Shown one piece after another: positions 1 through 5,505 of a DNA stretch of 6,267 nucleotides; the first letter of the stretch is position 1; every line of letters begins with the position of its first letter. The stretch is from JAEHDI01 sp035455185. Its GTDB lineage: Bacteria > Acidobacteriota > Terriglobia > Bryobacterales > Bryobacteraceae. The position numbers and the translations under genes are program-made. Under the pieces are notes generated by a model that was given only the letters and a program-made list of their open reading frames with translations, was not told where the DNA came from and ran no database searches. The stretch spans positions 1-6,267 of the forward strand of contig DATIFQ010000446.1 in NCBI GenBank assembly GCA_035455185.1, written 5' to 3'.

Positions 1-456
1 CAGCGCGCGGTTGATGCCGGGATGGTAACGCCACATGTAACCCATTTGCACCAAAAGGTTCTTCTTCTCTGCCGTCGCGAGCAGCGAGTTGAGATCCTTC
101 AAATTGTCCGCCGGCGGCTTCTCGAGGTGCAGATGCTTGCCGGCTTCGAGTGCCAGCTGCCCGTGCCCGGCATGCTGTGGCACGCCGGACTCCACCGCCA
201 CTACCCGGATCGTCGGATCTTCCAGCAGTTCCCGTTCGGACAGGATCCGCACGTCAGCCTTTTCGAATCTCGCGCGGATCTCCGCGTCGGCCTCGCAAAC
301 TCCCGCGAGTTCCCATCGCGGCGACCCCCGCACGACGACGCTCTTCTCCCACGCATGAGAATGGCTGGCTCCGAGGAATCCAATCCGTATACGATCGGCG
401 GCGGCGTTCGCGGCCACTGCGCCGAGCATGGAAGCAACGAAGGCCCTTCGATCCAT
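1..456 (-). CDS. Gfo/Idh/MocA-family oxidoreductase, exported, partial (N-terminal 152 residues)
   Basis: This is the N-terminal part of an NAD(P)-dependent oxidoreductase of the Gfo/Idh/MocA family. Such enzymes usually act on sugars, inositols or their derivatives. The frame is open to the window edge, so the C-terminal substrate-binding domain (typically another 200 or more residues) is missing. The protein starts MDRRAFVASMLGAVAANAA. The Arg pair at 3-4 followed by a hydrophobic Ala-rich stretch fits a short Tat-type signal, as known for exported members such as glucose-fructose oxidoreductase. The Rossmann start is IRIGFLGASHSHAW (residues 23-36), with the usual second and third glycines of GxGxxG replaced. 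The family Glu-Lys-Pro signature is present as HLEKPPADN (residues 110-118), and MGYMWRYHP (138-146) follows as expected. The start is the first ATG of the frame before the signal; no good Shine-Dalgarno precedes it. The exact substrate cannot be told. Family assignment is secure. Confidence 0.88.
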   Translation of the reverse strand, partial: MDRRAFVASMLGAVAANAAADRIRIGFLGASHSHAWEKSVVVRGSPRWELAGVCEADAEIRARFEKADVRILSERELLEDPTIRVVAVESGVPQHAGHGQLALEAGKHLHLEKPPADNLKDLNSLLATAEKKNLLVQMGYMWRYHPGINRAL

Positions 457-538
457 GGTCACGATGTTAACCCAAACGGCGCGGTTGCTTGCGCGCTTTC
501 CGGTTCTGTCCAGTCCGCATGCTAAACTCATGAATTAT

Positions 539-958
539 ATGGCTGCCAAAGAGAAGAAGCCGAAGGAGCCGATGCCTCCGCTGAAGGACTGGCTTCCCTC
601 GGTCGCGCTGGGATGGCTCATTCCCGGTGGAGGACACTTCCTGCTGAAGCGTCGGGTGCGAGGTACGCTGCTGCTGTGCGCGGTCGCCTTGACGTTCCTG
701 TTCGGACTGATGATGCGCGGCGTCCTGTTCCAGCCGAAGACCGGTGACCTGCTCACGACCATCATCTACTGCGGCGGTTTCCTTGGGAATCTCGCCTCCG
801 GAATTTTCTATCTGCTGACGGTCTGGCTCGGATACGCGCAACCGGATGTCGCCGGCCACGTACACGACTACGGCACGAAATTCCTCGTGACCGCCGGCCT
901 GCTGAACGTGCTGGCAATGGTCGACGCTTTCGAAATCGCCGCCCGGAGGAAAAGCTGA
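539..958 (+). CDS. DUF6677-like four-helix membrane protein
   Basis: A small integral membrane protein of about 139 residues with no known biochemical role. It has a charged Lys/Glu/Pro-rich cytoplasmic-type N-terminus (KEKKPKEP), then four hydrophobic segments. Numbered from the alternative ATG at 530, these lie at about residues 22-39, 45-64, 74-102 and 115-131. A WLIPGGGHFLLKRRVRG segment and a conserved-looking DYGTKFLVTAGLLNVLAMVDAFEIA end resemble the DUF6677 family that I recall as common in Acidobacteriota (from memory, not searched). Two in-frame ATGs, 530 and 539, are possible and neither has a clear Shine-Dalgarno. I prefer 539 because the AT-rich bases just before it look like an initiation region, but 530 would add only MNY. 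The gene is divergent from the oxidoreductase and its stop overlaps the next gene's start, so the two are very likely co-translated. Confidence 0.8.
   Translation: MAAKEKKPKEPMPPLKDWLPSVALGWLIPGGGHFLLKRRVRGTLLLCAVALTFLFGLMMRGVLFQPKTGDLLTTIIYCGGFLGNLASGIFYLLTVWLGYAQPDVAGHVHDYGTKFLVTAGLLNVLAMVDAFEIAARRKS
945..950 (+). promoter_or_regulatory. Ribosome binding site GGAGGA for the 61-residue protein
   Basis: GGAGGA lies 7 nt before the ATG at 958, inside the last codons of the upstream membrane-protein gene. This strong site supports the 61-residue frame as a real gene rather than a chance open frame. Confidence 0.75.
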
Positions 959-1143
959 TGCCGAAGGTCAATCTGTCGCACTTTGAGGCGGCCCTGCTGT
1001 TTGCTTTCTTCACTTCCATCGTTCTCGGTGTGGTGACGAAGAAGACCGACCGCGAGCGCCTGATGTACGGACTCAAGAGCTTCGGCTATTTTCTACTCGC
1101 TCTCCTCTCGATCGGCTGGCTCATGCGGCTGGGCCACGGGTAA
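958..1143 (+). CDS. Small two-helix membrane protein, uncharacterised (61 aa)
   Basis: I do not recognise a named family. The 61-residue product has two hydrophobic segments, about residues 10-26 and 42-58. They are joined by a basic/charged loop with KKTDRERLMYGLKS (28-41), which by the positive-inside rule should be cytoplasmic. Reality is supported by the strong GGAGGA site 7 nt upstream and by the TGATG overlap with the stop of the DUF6677-like gene, the usual sign of translational coupling. The partner is also a small membrane protein, so the two may act in one complex; this is an inference from coupling only. The RraA-family gene begins 8 nt after the stop. Confidence 0.75.
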   Translation: MPKVNLSHFEAALLFAFFTSIVLGVVTKKTDRERLMYGLKSFGYFLLALLSIGWLMRLGHG

Positions 1144-1151
1144 TCCACTCT

Positions 1152-1814
1152 ATGCTTAAACCGGAAGAGGTTGCGCTGTTCGCCGCAGCGCGGGAAAAGC
1201 TGTACTCAGCGGCGATCGGAGACGTCCTCGATTCGATGGATCTTCACCGTAACTTTCTGCCCGCCCGGATTCGTCCGCTCACGCCCGACATGGTCGTTGT
1301 CGGCAAGGCGGCGCCGGTGGTCGTGTCCGACGGCATCGGCACAGGGGACCGGCCCGCCGGCAAGCTGCTCGAGGCTCTGGATTCGCTTTCCGAGGGCGAT
1401 GTCTACATCACGAACGGAGGCTCCAGCGAGTATGCGCTTTGGGGCGAATTGCTTTCCACCCGGGCGACCCACTTGAAGGCCGCCGGCGCCGTCATGAACG
1501 GCCACCACCGCGACACCGCCGGAATTCTCTCAGTAGGGTTTCCGACGTTCTCCTGGGGCGCTTGGGCGCAGGACATCCGCTATCGAGGTGTTGTGGTGGA
1601 TTGGAACGTGCCGATCGAAGTTGGCGGCATCCCTGTTCGGCCTGGCGACATCGTTTTCGGTGATCGAGACGGCGTACTCGTGGTGCCCGCGCGCCTGGCC
1701 GAGGCCGTTTTCCGCCTGGCACTCGAGAAAGTCGAGACCGAGAACAAGGTTCGCGACGCCTTCCGCCGTGGAATGCCCGCCGTTGAAGCCTGGGATACCT
1801 ACCGGGTAATGTAG
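1152..1814 (+). CDS. RraA-family protein (aldolase/decarboxylase-like)
   Basis: A 220-residue protein of the RraA / HMG-CHA aldolase superfamily. Members include 4-hydroxy-4-methyl-2-oxoglutarate aldolases, oxaloacetate decarboxylases and the RNase E inhibitor RraA. The frame covers a usual full length. The N-terminal part has YSAAIGDVLDSMDLHRNFLP (residues 18-37), matching the family's start of the fold. A Gly-Glu-Leu-Leu at 98-101 is followed by the Arg120-Asp121 pair in NGHHRDT, the residues that in characterised aldolases bind substrate and the divalent metal. The C-terminal part has VPIEVGGIPVRPGDIVFGDR (153-172) and GVLVVP. The retained Arg-Asp pair suggests an active lyase rather than only an RNase E regulator, but the substrate is unknown. 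The gene follows the 61-residue gene by 8 nt and probably shares its transcript. No strong Shine-Dalgarno is seen; coupling may help initiation. Confidence 0.88.
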   Translation: MLKPEEVALFAAAREKLYSAAIGDVLDSMDLHRNFLPARIRPLTPDMVVVGKAAPVVVSDGIGTGDRPAGKLLEALDSLSEGDVYITNGGSSEYALWGELLSTRATHLKAAGAVMNGHHRDTAGILSVGFPTFSWGAWAQDIRYRGVVVDWNVPIEVGGIPVRPGDIVFGDRDGVLVVPARLAEAVFRLALEKVETENKVRDAFRRGMPAVEAWDTYRVM

Positions 1815-1832
1815 CGGCGGGGAGTGCTTCTC

Positions 1833-3056
1833 TCAGACAAGCGCACCGATATCTATGAGGTACATCTGCCGCCCGTTGCCCCCATGCGCTGAGTCGATGA
1901 TGATCTTCTTTCCGCCTGCGCTGGACCTTGGATGCGTATCGCACCGCCATTCTCGGGTGTACTCGGGCGGCGAGTGGAAACTTCCCAAAGGCACGCGCCG
2001 TCCGGTCGCGACTTCGTAGAGGTACACGTTCTGATTGCGCTCCTTGTCGGGGTAGGTATCGTTGAGAATCCAGCGGTTGCCGGGCAAGTACGTGCAGTGG
2101 CCGTTCACTGTCATTACCTCCGGGCCCACCACTTCGACTTTGTCGGTCAGGTCCTCGTAAAGGTAGAACTTCTCGCCGTGTGACGGGTGCCACGCCCACG
2201 CCAGAACATGCTGCGGATCCCGCCAGATGAAGTGCGACGTTTTTCCGTACGGATCGATCACATGGAGCTTCCCACCCTCGCGGTTGGCAGTGAACATTCT
2301 CGTGGCGAAGCTCCGGCCCTCCTTTTTACCGCGCCAGCGGTGGAGAAAAATGAACCGCGAGCCGTCCGGCGAGATCAGCAGATGGTTGAACCAGTGTTTG
2401 GCGCCGGTCCAGTCGCCGTGCGGGTTTGGCGCGTTCAGGACCTTTTCCACCGAGACAATGAGCTTCTGCGCTCCAGTCTGGAGGTCAACCCTCCAGATGC
2501 CTGAGGTCTTCGGTGCTAGGACGTTTTCGTTTGGGTCGGGAAGCCCGGCGTAACCGTATCCCGGGCGGGTGTCGTTGAGACGCCGGAAGTCGGTTGTGAT
2601 CGCCCAGCGTCCGTCCGGCGCGACGGAATACACAGACGACTCCAACGTCCGCTTCTTTCCCGTCTTCACGTCGAGAATGTGCGACACGAACCGCCCATCT
2701 ATCCGGTCGTTCCAGATCACCTCGCTCGCCGACCCCGGCAACCATTGCAGCATCGAGCCCTGCTGCCAGTTCCAGGCGCGGCTTTCGCCCAGTTCAGTCC
2801 ACCGGTCCCCGTCGTCGAGATCGACCATCCCGACCTTGATGCTGTCGTTGGCCTTCGGCGAGCGGTGCTCGAAATCGACCTCCATTCCAAGTGCGTACCG
2901 GCCCGACGGATCGAACTGGAGCTTATCGTAGTAACCGAACCAGTGGAATTTCGGCCCCCGCGTGATGGCCCTCACAGGGGCCGTGCTATGCGCCCGGGCT
3001 CCCGCGGCGATACCTGCCATCGCGAGGAGACGGCGGCGTGTGAATGCGTGGATCAT
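1833..3056 (-). CDS. Tat-exported beta-propeller protein (oligogalacturonate-lyase/TolB-like)
   Basis: A 407-residue exported protein. The N-terminus TRRRLLAMAGIAAGARA (residues 6-22) is a twin-arginine signal with likely cleavage after Ala22. The rest is rich in propeller-type repeats: SPDGSRFIFL-like strands, WRVDLQTG and YEVATGRR turns. It begins with HWFGYYDKLQFDPSGRYAL (38-56), a hallmark of an uncharacterised propeller group. Other marks are KHWFNHLLISPDG, NGHCTYLPGNRWILNDTYPD and a C-terminal CDTHPRSSAGG (372-382). The last resembles the His-Pro-His metal site of oligogalacturonate lyases, but the second His is Arg377, so lyase activity should not be assumed. It may bind or process a polysaccharide or glycan outside the cytoplasm; this is inference. 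The start is set by a strong GGGGGAGG site 5 nt upstream. The gene is divergent from miaB and convergent with the RraA gene, with an 18-bp gap between stops. Confidence 0.82.
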   Translation of the reverse strand: MIHAFTRRRLLAMAGIAAGARAHSTAPVRAITRGPKFHWFGYYDKLQFDPSGRYALGMEVDFEHRSPKANDSIKVGMVDLDDGDRWTELGESRAWNWQQGSMLQWLPGSASEVIWNDRIDGRFVSHILDVKTGKKRTLESSVYSVAPDGRWAITTDFRRLNDTRPGYGYAGLPDPNENVLAPKTSGIWRVDLQTGAQKLIVSVEKVLNAPNPHGDWTGAKHWFNHLLISPDGSRFIFLHRWRGKKEGRSFATRMFTANREGGKLHVIDPYGKTSHFIWRDPQHVLAWAWHPSHGEKFYLYEDLTDKVEVVGPEVMTVNGHCTYLPGNRWILNDTYPDKERNQNVYLYEVATGRRVPLGSFHSPPEYTREWRCDTHPRSSAGGKKIIIDSAHGGNGRQMYLIDIGALV

Positions 3057-3061
3057 GGCTG

Positions 3062-3069
3062 CCTCCCCC
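3062..3069 (-). promoter_or_regulatory. Ribosome binding site for the beta-propeller gene
   Basis: Read on the minus strand this is GGGGGAGG, 5 nt before the ATG at 3056. It decides the start and places the Tat signal at the very N-terminus. Confidence 0.75.
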
Positions 3070-3076
3070 GAGCCAC

Positions 3077-3083
3077 TATAATA
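3077..3083. promoter_or_regulatory. Symmetric -10 element, candidate bidirectional promoter between miaB and the propeller gene
   Basis: The plus strand reads TATAAT at 3077-3082, a perfect sigma-70-type -10 for miaB. The minus strand reads TATTAT over 3083-3078, one mismatch from consensus, for the propeller gene. Neither side has a good -35 at 16-18 bp spacing and there is no TG extension. From the plus -10, transcription would start near 3088-3090, giving a leader of only about 10 nt. The AAGGAA (3085-3090) that could serve miaB would then be partly lost. From the minus -10 the start would be near 3071, just before the GGGGGAGG site. The gap between the two start codons is only 43 bp, so the promoters must lie here or inside the opposite genes. 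Function is inferred. Confidence 0.5.
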
Positions 3084-3099
3084 AAAGGAAACCCCTCCA

Positions 3100-4407
3100 A
3101 TGAAGAGTTTTTACATCGAGACATTCGGCTGCCAGATGAACGTGCATGATTCCGAGAAGGTGATCGGCACGCTCGTCGCGCGGGGCTACCGTCAGGTGGA
3201 GACTCCCGAGGAGGCGGAACTTGTCCTTTACAACACTTGCAGCATCCGTGACAAGGCCGAGCAGAAGGTCTTCAGCCGGCTTTCACAATTCAAGCGAAGC
3301 GGGAACGGCAAGGTTTTCGGCGTCCTCGGATGCGTCGCACAGCAGGAGGGGGAGCGTATTTTTGAGAAAGCGCCGCACGTAGGGCTTGTGTGTGGTTCCG
3401 CCAGCTATAACCGGCTGCCTGAGCTGTTGGTGCAGATCGAGAGCGGCGGCCGGAGGGTCACCGGGCTGGACCTCGACACCGATGACACTTTCGAGACACC
3501 GCTAACCCGCCGCGACAACCCCCACCGCGCCTTCATCACCATCATCGAAGGCTGTGACAAGTCCTGCGCGTACTGCGTCGTGCCCTACACCCGCGGCCCC
3601 GAGCGGAGCCGCACCAGCGCCTCGGTGATGGAAGAGGCGCGGCAACTCGCCCTGGCGGGCTACACCGAGGTCCAGCTTCTCGGGCAGAACGTCAATAGCT
3701 ATCGGGACCCCTCGGCCTGGGACTTCGCGACGCTTCTCGCTCGCATCGCCGAGATTCCGGGGTTGCACCGCGTTCGCTTCACAACCTCGCATCCCCGCGA
3801 CTTCGGCAAGGAGATCGTTGACGCAATCGACGCAAATCCGGTTCTGTGTGACCAGGTTCATTTGCCTGTGCAGTCCGGCTCGACGCAGGTTCTCGGCCGG
3901 ATGCAACGGCTCTATACTCGCGACGAGTACATGCGCCGCATCGAGTGGATGAAGAGCGCCCGGCGGAGTATCGCCATCTCCACCGATATCATCGTGGGCT
4001 TCCCCGGGGAAACCGAGGCGGACTTTGAGCAGACGCTCTCCCTCCTGGACGAAGTCGAGTACGATTCCGTTTTCAGCTTCAAGTATTCGCCGCGCCCGAA
4101 CACTCCGGCTCTGCGACTCGACGGCCAGATCCCCGAGGAGGAGAAGGGAAGGCGTCTGACCATCGTCCAGGAAAAACAGCGGGCCATCCAGATCCGCCGG
4201 AACACGCGCGTTGTCGGTTCGGTGCAGGAGGTGCTCGTTGAGGGCTACAATCACGCCACGTGCCAGTGGATCGGGCGTACCTCACAGAACCGTTTGCTCA
4301 ATTTCACTCACTCGAACGGGGACGGTAAGTCGCTCCTGGGCGGCTACCTCCCGGTGCGAGTGACTCGCGCCGGTCCCAACTCGCTCGCCGGAGAAAGCGT
4401 GCTCTAA
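3100..4407 (+). CDS. miaB: tRNA-2-methylthio-N6-dimethylallyladenosine synthase MiaB
   Basis: A radical-SAM methylthiotransferase that converts i6A37 to ms2i6A37 in tRNAs reading codons that start with U, in the cytoplasm, using two [4Fe-4S] clusters and SAM. The 435 residues match full length. The N-terminal UPF0004 domain (about 1-110) has the three cluster cysteines: Cys11 (ETFGCQMN), Cys47 (NTCSIRDKAEQK) and Cys78 (LGCVAQQ). The radical-SAM domain has Cys152-x3-Cys156-x2-Cys159 (EGCDKSCAYCVVPYTRGPE), then LLGQNVNSY, TTSHP, HLPVQSGS and DIIVGFPGETEADF. A TRAM domain for tRNA binding fills about 370-433. NTCSIRDKAEQK and SPRPNTPA favour MiaB over the RimO and MtaB relatives. The start is the ATG just after a TATAAT and a weak AAGGAA. 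The gene ends with tandem stops TAA-TGA and leads a probable four-gene operon. Confidence 0.97.
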   Translation: MKSFYIETFGCQMNVHDSEKVIGTLVARGYRQVETPEEAELVLYNTCSIRDKAEQKVFSRLSQFKRSGNGKVFGVLGCVAQQEGERIFEKAPHVGLVCGSASYNRLPELLVQIESGGRRVTGLDLDTDDTFETPLTRRDNPHRAFITIIEGCDKSCAYCVVPYTRGPERSRTSASVMEEARQLALAGYTEVQLLGQNVNSYRDPSAWDFATLLARIAEIPGLHRVRFTTSHPRDFGKEIVDAIDANPVLCDQVHLPVQSGSTQVLGRMQRLYTRDEYMRRIEWMKSARRSIAISTDIIVGFPGETEADFEQTLSLLDEVEYDSVFSFKYSPRPNTPALRLDGQIPEEEKGRRLTIVQEKQRAIQIRRNTRVVGSVQEVLVEGYNHATCQWIGRTSQNRLLNFTHSNGDGKSLLGGYLPVRVTRAGPNSLAGESVL

Positions 4408-4413
4408 TGAGAA

Positions 4414-4420
4414 GAGGGGG
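4414..4420 (+). promoter_or_regulatory. Ribosome binding site that selects the GTG start of the BFN gene
   Basis: GAGGGGG sits 6 nt before GTG 4427 and 18 nt before the next in-frame ATG at 4439. The spacing favours the GTG. It lies just after the tandem stops of miaB. Confidence 0.7.
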
Positions 4421-4426
4421 AACGCC

Positions 4427-4912
4427 GTGGAAGTTGAGATGAAGATCCGGGGGCTAATGATGGATCCCGTCACGAATATGCCGATCGTGATTCTCAAGGA
4501 CGTCAACGGCAGCTCGATCCTACCCATCTGGGTCGGCATCTACGAGGCAAACGCCATCGCACTCGAGATCGAAAAGGTCACGACACCACGCCCCATGACG
4601 CACGACCTGATCCGCACCGTGCTCACGGGGCTCGAAACGGGCGTACAAAAGGTGGTCGTAAGCGAACTGAAAGAAGACACCTTCTACGCTGTGATCTGGC
4701 TTGAAAAGGATGGCCGGTTGATCAGTGTCGACTCCCGCCCCAGTGACGCGTTGGCACTAGCGCTTCGTGTGGACTGTCCCATCTACGTCGAGGATTCAGT
4801 TCTCAGTTCTTCGAAAGCGGTGAGCGCCGTGACCGACAAGGTGAACAACGAAGAGTTGCGCCGCTGGCTTGAGGGGTTGAACGACGAGGACCTGGGCCGC
4901 TATAAGATGTGA
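4427..4912 (+). CDS. Bifunctional nuclease (BFN/DUF151) family protein
   Basis: A 161-residue single-domain member of the BFN (DUF151) family; plant homologues have been reported to have both RNase and DNase activity, while the bacterial role is unclear. The family pattern is visible: an opening beta strand with MKIRGLMMDPVTNMPIVILK (5-24), LPIWVGIYEANAIALEIE (32-49), TPRPMTHDL (53-61), and SVDSRPSDALALALR (100-114), whose Arg-Pro-Ser-Asp-Ala core is the most conserved part. The C-terminal helix EELRRWLEGLNDEDLGRY is also typical. No UVR domain is attached, unlike some family members. The GTG start is chosen for its well-spaced GAGGGGG. The gene starts 19 nt after miaB, and its last bases overlap the next start (GTGA), so it lies in the miaB operon. 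A link to tRNA or RNA handling is suggested only by this position. Confidence 0.93.
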   Translation: MEVEMKIRGLMMDPVTNMPIVILKDVNGSSILPIWVGIYEANAIALEIEKVTTPRPMTHDLIRTVLTGLETGVQKVVVSELKEDTFYAVIWLEKDGRLISVDSRPSDALALALRVDCPIYVEDSVLSSSKAVSAVTDKVNNEELRRWLEGLNDEDLGRYKM

Positions 4913-5217
4913 GTCTTCCACCTACCGAGACGCTCGAACGGCTGGCGGCGGCCGGCATTCAGTTGTTACCCACCTCAGACATCGCGACGCATTACGTCTT
5001 CGAGCGCGGCGGATTCGTCGCCATGGTAGAGCGCTTGGATCATGGATTCGGTACGATCGGCAGCCCCGGCTTGCTCACCGAGTGGGGATTTGCGGCGTTG
5101 GTCTGGAGGCAGGGGAAACCCTGGTTCGTCGCGAAAGCTCACGAGTATCCTGTCAAGGATGAACAGGTTGAAGAGGCCCGGCGCTTTGCGGCCGACCTTG
5201 AAGCCGCCCTCCGCTAA
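4909..5217 (+). CDS. Uncharacterised 102-residue protein coupled to the BFN gene
   Basis: I do not recognise a named family. The protein is soluble-looking, with no signal or membrane segment. It has a helical start (TETLERLAAAGI), a central part rich in beta-type residues with HYVFERGGFVAMVERL (27-42), then GTIGSPGLLTEWGFAALVWR and GKPWFVAKAHEYPVK, and a charged C-terminal helix (EEARRFAADLEAALR). Its start codon GTG shares 4 nt with the TGA of the BFN gene, a classic coupling arrangement, and there is no separate close Shine-Dalgarno. The tight coupling suggests its product is made with, and may work with, the BFN protein. It could be a small accessory or regulatory subunit, but nothing in the sequence proves a role. 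Confidence 0.72.
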   Translation: MSLPPTETLERLAAAGIQLLPTSDIATHYVFERGGFVAMVERLDHGFGTIGSPGLLTEWGFAALVWRQGKPWFVAKAHEYPVKDEQVEEARRFAADLEAALR

Positions 5218-5247
5218 CGATTTCCGGTTCTTCTCGTCATAGACGGT

Positions 5248-5505
5248 ATGAATGGAGGCGCCCTCATACGCTGGCGGCAGGGACTGATAGGGCTTGGGCT
5301 GGGCGTAATGACAATTCTGGCGATTCAATACGACCGGCCTAACTCCCTGCTACCTGAACCGGCCCGCCGGTTTGTGCAGTACTACCACCATTTGGGAGAA
5401 ACCGATTGGAAAGTGCCCTACTGGGAGAGGGTTGCGATCAGCCTGGTCCTGGCGCGGTGCCAGGACCAGGCTGAGCCGAAAACCGCGGTCACTTCTTCTT
5501 TCTGA
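5248..5505 (+). CDS. Small membrane-anchored protein, uncharacterised (85 aa)
   Basis: A probable real but unnamed small gene. The 85-residue product has one N-terminal hydrophobic segment, about residues 12-26 (LIGLGLGVMTILAIQ), preceded by arginines, so it may be a membrane anchor with the rest outside. The remaining part has FVQYYHHLGETDWKVPYWER (42-61) and VAISLVLARC. This reminds me of small acidobacterial proteins that end soon after such a motif, but that is from memory. It starts 30 nt after the 102-residue gene with no evident Shine-Dalgarno, so the start is uncertain. The last 20-25 codons contain a perfect inverted repeat and then overlap the 3' end of the opposite gene by 17 bp. 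The C-terminal tail may therefore be shaped by terminator-like DNA rather than by protein function. Confidence 0.55.
   Translation: MNGGALIRWRQGLIGLGLGVMTILAIQYDRPNSLLPEPARRFVQYYHHLGETDWKVPYWERVAISLVLARCQDQAEPKTAVTSSF
5438..5474. repeat. Perfect 16-bp inverted repeat with 5-nt loop, candidate bidirectional terminator
   Basis: TCAGCCTGGTCCTGGC at 5438-5453 is followed by loop GCGGT (5454-5458) and the exact reverse complement at 5459-5474. The stem is 16 bp, mostly G/C, without mismatch. It lies between the end of the rightward miaB operon and the leftward TPR gene, where a shared terminator would be expected. No U-run follows on either strand; on the plus strand there is only a pyrimidine-rich stretch (about 5489-5502). 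It may instead block 3' exonucleases or slow RNA polymerase. The structure is certain; the function is inferred. Confidence 0.6.

Noticed and set aside
22..525. Plus-strand open frame at the left end
   Set aside because: It lies opposite the Gfo/Idh/MocA gene, whose Glu-Lys-Pro and Rossmann motifs are unmistakable on the minus strand.
457..538. Promoter for the DUF6677-like gene (TAAACT at 523-528)
   Set aside because: The candidate -10 is weak, lacks a properly spaced -35, and would start transcription almost at the start codon; not strong enough to annotate.
1812..1835. Terminator between the RraA and propeller genes
   Set aside because: The 18-bp gap between the stops has no convincing stem or T-run; only a weak GGGGAG/CTTCTC pairing is seen.
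1492..2199. Long minus-strand open frame across the RraA and propeller 3' ends
   Set aside because: It overlaps two well-supported genes in other frames and encodes Arg-rich, low-complexity sequence.
2679..3149. Plus-strand open frame across the propeller start and into miaB
   Set aside because: It is antisense to the Tat signal region and overlaps the miaB start; no family resemblance.
3502..4254. Long minus-strand open frame opposite miaB
   Set aside because: It is antisense to the conserved radical-SAM domain; its composition is Ala/Arg/Gly/Leu-rich without motifs, as expected for the shadow of a high-G+C gene.
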